Origin: Przewalskia tangutica
Taxonomy: Eukaryota > Streptophyta > Magnoliopsida > Solanales > Solanaceae
Assembly: GCA_029844215.1 (NCBI GenBank)
Contig: CM056733.1
Location: forward strand, 51,225,142-51,289,141
Direction: 5' to 3'
Length of the DNA: 64,000 bases
Below, piece by piece: positions 58,266 to 64,000 of the stretch. Within the stretch, counting starts at the first letter, position 1, and each line of letters begins with the position of its first letter. Made by a program: the position numbers and the translations under genes. Under the pieces are notes generated by a model. It was not told the origin of the DNA. It did not search any database and saw nothing but the letters and a program-made list of their open reading frames with translations.

Positions 58266-59025
58266 GAAAAGGATTGCTTAATGATACTGCGGGCGGGTCG
58301 TCCTGCTTTGATCGTGAGCTTCCTAGTTTATATTGTAAGTATACTACTATTTACTCTCATTGTTAGTAAGGCACGATGTCATCGTAATTTGATTATCATG
58401 GATCGGCGGTGAGGAAGGATTCCACGCATGATTGATATTATGGGCGTGAGACTATGGTTATATTTTGGTAATGACTTTAAGGCGTGCGTCCACGACTTGA
58501 TTGGATCGTTATGTATTGTATCTTGTAGGTTGGCTATCATACATGTCTCTGTTTTGTTTAGACTGTTATGATTTCATTACTGATTTCATCGTTCACATAC
58601 TTGGTACATTCTTGTCTTGACCTCGCCGAGGCTGCGTTAAATCTGCCGAGTTTAGGTACGTTGTTTGGTGATCGGCGGTGTAGGACCGCTCGAGTTTTGG
58701 ATAGCTCCTTACATTCGGAGTTTATCTTTTTGGTATAAGTTCTTTCGATGCAGGCTTTTATACGATTATGGGTACGGGGCCTTGTCCCGTCATAATTGAT
58801 ATAACTCTTAGAGGTGCGTATTCATATGTGGGATTGGACTGCGTATGCGATGTAGTGTCTTTTGATTATGTATATTATGGCAGCCTTGTCGGCTTTGCCC
58901 TTGCACGAATGTTGGTTTTAAAAAAAAATGAGGTGTTATTTAATTTCCGCAGTTTACTTAGTTGTTAAGGTAGAAGGGTGCCCAGGTAGGGCACCAGTCA
59001 CGGGCCCGGGGTTCGGGGCTTGACA

Positions 59026-59040
59026 CTTAGCCAAGTCAAC
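59026..59040. repeat. 15-bp duplication flanking the multi-LTR block, right
   Basis: CTTAGCCAAGTCAAC, directly after the end of LTR4. With the next bases it forms the palindrome AGCCAAGT-CA-ACTTGGCT (59029-59046). Confidence 0.9.
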
Positions 59041-60814
59041 TTGGCTCCAAATACCTCCTAACGACTCTTACCAACATCCCCCATAAGACTTGGTAAGAAC
59101 TTAGGATAACTTAGACATAACCTTTACGTAGAGTAAATCAACATACATACCTCTTAACTTCTAAGAGTAGAAGGAATCATGAAATAGTACTACATGTATA
59201 TTCCATACATAGAATCATGTCAAAAGAAGGAAGAGGTTCACATACCATGACGATTATCGACAAATAGCAAAATGCTCCAAAGTACTTCAACCTTGATAGC
59301 TATTCCATCCTTCAAGTAGAATACGCTATACTTAGTACTTCAACCTATAATGTCCATAATACGTCCATTAACCTTTAGCTTCGAACGTAGAATATTCTAA
59401 GTGCAAAGTCACTAAATTCTACGGAAAATCGGACAACACTTCCTTTGTTTCTACATACTTTGCCACATTTTTCAAGGCCGAATTCAATAATCAAACACGC
59501 CACATTTAAGGCCCAACAATTCAGCTAACCAAATGGGATTACACGCCTTAACAGGACGTGTAAAATTCCGCCCCACAAATTAATACTAAACTAGTTCCAT
59601 ATTTAAAGCCATTCTTGGCTAAACATATACAACAACACAAAGTCCTTTTCCAATTCTTTTTCAATCCAACTTCTTAGGCCTAACATGTTATATAGTCATA
59701 AACAACTTAACAATTATAATCACCTTAATCAACTCTTTAGATAACATGCGACGACTAAACTAGTAACTAAATTGAATTACAAACTTAAAGGCTAAATCAT
59801 GCAACTTTCGGATTCCATCCAAATATTCCATAACACATATCATTCTTCATAATATAATCCACATATTCATTTCTAACTACTACAACATGAAATCTTGAAT
59901 TATAATAGCAAGACGGAGATTATTACCTCCTAAAGCTCAAAATGATCCAAAACCCTAAGTCGATCCTTAGCAACTCCAACTCCTTTTCTTGACGTTCCAA
60001 TCCGCTATTTGCAACCCTTAGAAGCTTGTGAAAAACTCCTCTTCAATTTTCAACTTCAAAGTTGAAGAACACCTTGGGTTTCCGCCTTGCGACTAACGTA
60101 AAAATGCGGTTTTTCCGAAATCTTTCTATTGAGATATCCTTACAATACCCTTAGGGACCTTGGGTTAAAGTCTTGTGGCTAATGAACCACAAACGAAAAT
60201 TTTCTTCCCTTGAGCATACCCAAACCCGAGAGAAACAATGCCAAGAACAAGGGTTCTTCAATTTTTCTAAGTGTGGGATGTCTTGCTACTAGTAGTAGTA
60301 GTAGTATATATAAATAAATCAAAGGCTAGGATAAAACCAAATGGAAGGCTAGGATGTGGTCAATATAATCAAGCTCTCTTGACTTTGACTTAGTCAATAA
60401 AATCAAGCCAAAGTCTAGCAAGACTTGCTCATCTACACAATGGTCAAATGACCATTCTATCCTTGAAATTTTCGTCCAAGACCATTATGGGGGGGGGGGG
60501 GGGGGGTGCCACGTGTCGCCCTCCCATTCGTCCATAAAATTCCGTAACCCTCGTGGGTCCCACAAAACGTAAAATTCCTCGGGTGGGCCCCACGTGACCA
60601 AATCCGTAAAATTAAATTTCCATAATGATAATAAGTTCCATACTCTTCAATTAATGCATTTTGAGAATCTAATTCTCACCAACGAACATTTCCCCTTTCC
60701 GACGTTCGGAAGATTTTCCGTCGGAAAAACAATTCTTCCTTTCGTACCAATTTCAAGTCTTGTATTCCTTACTTACATTCTCTTAAACATGTCCTTGAAT
60801 TTCGGTGTGTAACA
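59041..60814 (-). mobile_element. Solo LTR D, last part
   Basis: It is the 5' end of D on the minus strand (TGTTACACACCGAAATTC from 60814). It contains a run of 18 G at 60489-60506 and a TATATATAAATA-like promoter element near 60304-60316. It is followed by target duplication CCTTC (60815-60819). Confidence 0.88.
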
Positions 60815-61596
60815 CCTTCTACCTAACTGACAAAAGTAAACCGCGGAACTAATAACACCTCGTTTTTTTTAAAACCAACGAACATGCAAGGGCAAAGCCG
60901 ATAAGACTGCCATATAATATACATAATAAAAGGCACTACATTGTACACGAGTCCAATCCCACATATGAATACAGACCTAAGAGTTTCTTGAACTATGACG
61001 GACAAGGCCCGTACCCATAATCGTACAAAAGCACATCTTGAAGGATCTATACCAAAATGATAAACTCATGAACAGATGGAGCTATCCAAAAACTCTGAGC
61101 AGGGTCCTACACCTGCCGATCACCAAACAGCGTACCTAAACTGCGGCGATAACGCACTTCAAGGAGGTCGATGCGAAGAATGTACCAAGTATGTGAAAGC
61201 GATGAAGTCTTGTAATGAAATCATAACGATCTATACAAAAGCAGAGACATGTATGATAGTCAAACTACGATTACCAATACATAAGCAATCATATCAAGTC
61301 GTGGGGCCGTACTCAAAGTCATTATTCAAATATAACCATGGGTCTCACGCCCATAATATCAATCATTCCCGTGGAATCCTTCCTCACTGCCGGCAGTCCA
61401 TGATAAAATATATCATCAATAAGCACACTGAATCTTGCAATCATGAGAGTAATGCAATTATTTTTACCTTTTTAAGTTATGCCTTTAACAATGAGATTAA
61501 CTGTTCACTTTTAAGTCATAAACACACTGCACCCTTTCATTAATGAAATCACTACCGTTTCAAAACATGAAGGCCGTGCCAGTGCCAGGGTCAACC
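60815..61596 (-). mobile_element. LTR E, second part
   Basis: It matches the reverse of the last part of LTR1-4 (for example TAAAACCAACGAACATGCAA and CCATATAATATACATAA). It is interrupted at 61597 by LTR F. The 155-codon ORF at 61076-61543 is antisense to the LTR and is not a gene. Confidence 0.8.
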
Positions 61597-62536
61597 TGTT
61601 ACACCCCGTAGTTCCAGGGTATGTATGTGAGGACGTACGTACGAAAATACGACATTAAGGTTGGAAAGGAAGAAAGATTTGATTTTCCTACGGAAAATTT
61701 TCCGGATTTTGTGAAGGAAAAAGGTTCGTAAATGGCAATTGGATTCCCAGATTTGGTATTTGGACTTCTTGGAATATTAGAGAACTATGGTTTTTATTTT
61801 CCGAAATTGGTCACGTGGGTCCCACGGGAGAAATATACGGTTTTGTGGGGCCCACTTTGTTTTCAAGATTTTGGACATTATGGATATTTTCGAAAGATGA
61901 AATATTTTGGACGAATAGGAGGGCGACACGTGCCACCCCCTTAGGTGGCACATGGCCGAAATGTGTGTGTCATGTGGACTCTTGGCCGTTTTGTGTAGAC
62001 AAGTGGAAAGCCACTTGTCTCAAGTTTTTGTTGGACATGTGAATGGTGGGACCCACACACACTTGTACCCAATATCTACCACACACTTGCTTTGATCCTA
62101 GCCCTTGGTTGTCTTATAAATACTCCATTGTTGCAAGACTTCTTCATCCACACTTAGAATAATTTCCAAGACTTGAGAAAATTCTCCCTCCCTTCCTTGT
62201 TGTGCTCTCGGTTTAGGGCCAATACCTTGACCAAAAGTTGTCCAAAAATCCTTACACTTTTAAGTGTTCTTCCTTAAGATGTTAGGAAGATTGTAAACCA
62301 AGAGTTGGAAAAGATTTTACACCCTTAGCCTTGAAACCCCACCTTGGCCGAAAGTTGCCATAGTTTGAGCCTAAGTGTTCTTCACTTTTTGGAGTTGAAT
62401 CTTGAAGAGAAGTTGGTTAGGAGCTTCTAAGGGTTGCTTGTAGCAGATTGGAACGTAAGGAATTGGAGCAAAGATTCCTAAGGATCGACTTTTAATCATT
62501 GGATAATTTTGGGCTTATCGAGGTAATGATCTTTGT
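61597..62536 (+). mobile_element. LTR F, first 940 bp
   Basis: It starts TGTTACACCCCGTAGTTCC and is interrupted by G at 62537. TATA box TATAAATA at 62115-62122. The flank CAACC (61592-61596) should recur at the other end, outside the window. Confidence 0.85.
62115..62122 (+). promoter_or_regulatory. TATA box of LTR F
   Basis: TATAAATA, at the same relative place as in LTR4 and N. Confidence 0.6.
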
Positions 62537-64000
62537 TGTCACGACCCGATCTCGGGCCCGAGACTGGTGCCTTACCCCGGGCACCCTAGTGATACAACAT
62601 CAGAGAAAATCAGCGGAAATAAAAACTTAAACATGAAACAAGATAAAATAAGAAACAGGCTAACCAAAACGGTTACCTTTCTGCATATATATATACCTGA
62701 ACAGTTAAATCCTTTTACAAACCCCCACACTTGCGAAGATTACAGCACCTTATGAATTTTATAACAACTATGACGGACGGGGCCCGCCATACCACGAATG
62801 TAGCACTACAACGGCGACGGAGACTATACGAAAGATACGCCCGGAGAAACGGAGCTTCCCAACGCCGAATCTGTGATCCTATGGCGAGGATCAACAACCG
62901 GTGTACCTCACTGCGGCGTGACGCGGCCGAGAGGTCGATCTAACAGTACCAAGTATGTGGCGAAAATCAGTAAATGAAATCATAGTAGTCTATATAAAAG
63001 CAGAGACATATATGATAACCAAACTACGATTACATAATATGTAGCGATCATGTCAAGTCGTGGACTCACGCCTCAAAGTCATCACTCAAATATAACAATG
63101 GGTCTCACGCCCACAACATCAATCATGCCCGTGGAATACCTTCCATCACCGCGATCTATGATATAACAACACCAAGAAGTACACATGAACACCAGGTCCC
63201 ACCTGTGTTATAAAAACCGTACGGGGCAAGTACGAAGGCTAACTACCAGATACCAAAGCCGTATCATCAATCGGGGCAAGTACGAAGCCAACTACGGATA
63301 CCAAAGCCGTGCAACAATACTATACAACCAAACCACGAAGGCGTCACGGGGCAAGTACGAAAGCCAACTACCGGATACCAAAGCCGTGTCACGTGGTGGC
63401 GGGGCAAATCTGAGGGCTAACTACGGATACCAAGCCGTATCACGAGACTTTGCCACGAAGGCGTCTGAGGGCAGTCGAAAGGCTAACTACCGGTACCAAG
63501 GCCGAATCAGCCACGAGGCGGGGCAAGTACGAAGCCAACCACCGGATACCAAGGCGAATCGGTAAAACCTCACGGAGAGCTAGTCCATGGAATAACGCTA
63601 TCAACGAGCGCGCAGTGGAATCCTCGTCGCTGCCGTGCGTCCAAGTAAGATCATAACAAATCAACCGGCCCTCCATCGAGAGACGCGGTGGTATAGAAAT
63701 ACAATACTAGCACGACAAGGCTATCACACGCGAACATAGGCAAGTTACACACAACTCAAAATTAATTTCATTTTATGTCAACAATACGGGTTTCAAACCC
63801 AAAATAATACCTACTTTCATTCTTTCAAAAAGACCTCTTTTTACGTAAAATATACTAATACTCGTAGTATCAAAAACACATTTCCTTTTCAAACCAAATT
63901 ACTTTACTTTCGTAAAAACCTTTACAAGACTTTTAAAATCAAGTACTCTATACTTTTTAAACCAAGTGCCTTTCTTTTAAAACAACATCAAGTATACTCT
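62537..64000 (-). mobile_element. LTR G, 3' portion, running off the window
   Basis: It starts TGTCACGACCCGATCTCGGG, the reverse of an LTR end, and is homologous to the corresponding parts of A (422 on) and B (6572 on). Left flank TTTGT (62532-62536) is the expected half of its target duplication. Confidence 0.85.
63215..63565 (-). repeat. Irregular tandem array in LTR G, about six units
   Basis: GGGGCAAGTACGAAGCCAAC plus TACCGGATACCAAAGCCGT recurs with spacing of about 50-70 bp. It occupies the place of the 47-bp array of LTR B. Confidence 0.8.

Larger units (their letters stand above)
55479..59025 (+). mobile_element. LTR4, 5' truncated, different subfamily (3.55 kb)
   Basis: Its left part resembles LTR1 (TGGGGTCCACCC, not the copied stretch of LTR2 and LTR3). 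Its middle (57300-58350) resembles reversed M, with 48-bp and 55-bp arrays that LTR1-3 lack. Its last 400 bp resemble LTR1-3 again. It ends GCTTGACA at 59025, followed by the 15-bp duplication. TATA box TATAAATA at 55742-55749. Confidence 0.85.

Noticed and set aside
61076..61543. 155-codon frame
   Set aside because: It is antisense to LTR E, and homologous LTRs do not keep it open.

Overview
This is a plant nuclear window built almost entirely of nested LTR retrotransposons, probably pericentromeric or other heterochromatin. No intact host gene, rRNA or tRNA gene was seen. A SINE at 38613 resembles, from memory, the Solanaceae TS/SolS family, and the dominant LTRs (TGTTACACCCCGTA / TGTTATACCCCGTA start, GGGTCGTGACA end, iMet-tRNA primer site, CCHC gag) look like Tekay/Del-type Ty3/gypsy elements. 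Nightshade origin is therefore an inference. Family names come from memory and motifs, not from a search.

Layout. Left nest (1-9854): element A (minus; 5' LTR 422-3854, running off the left edge) sits in the 3' LTR of element B (minus; 3855-9854). A spacer (9855-11224) holds a broken, gag-leader-like reading frame from another retroelement. Middle nest (11225-32592): element C (plus) has its 3' LTR split by solo LTR N (plus, 18345-30938, target duplication GTATT). N is itself split by complete element M (minus, 21330-30580, duplication TGGTC/GGGTC). C's 3' LTR is cut short at about 32592. An AT-rich island (32593-39897) carries MITE-like elements, a hAT-type element with an 8-bp target duplication, a SINE split by a copia-type solo LTR (duplication GCATC), and the 3' end of a copia element.

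Right nest (39898-64000): LTR E (minus) is split by solo LTR D (minus, 39951-60814, duplication CCTTC). D is split by a 16.8-kb plus-strand block, 42248-59025, with the order LTR1-int1-LTR2-int2-LTR3-fragment-LTR4. This block is flanked by an unusual exact 15-bp duplication. E is split again by F (plus, 61597), which is split by G (minus, 62537, running off the right edge).

None of the five internal regions seen in full (B, C, M, int1, int2) has a recognisable protease, reverse transcriptase, RNase H or integrase. LTRs of 3.3-3.9 kb flank internal regions of only 1.3-2.3 kb. The gag remnants form a graded series: core plus knuckle in B, knuckle without core in C, N-terminus only in int1 and int2, and almost nothing in M. 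These are non-autonomous derivatives that would need proteins from elsewhere.

A caution for users: many copies differ from their sister copies by a regular rewriting of CAG/CTG/CCG triplets into CG-containing strings. I think this is more likely an assembly or base-calling effect at CHG-methylated sites than real mutation, so some frameshifts here may not exist in the genome.
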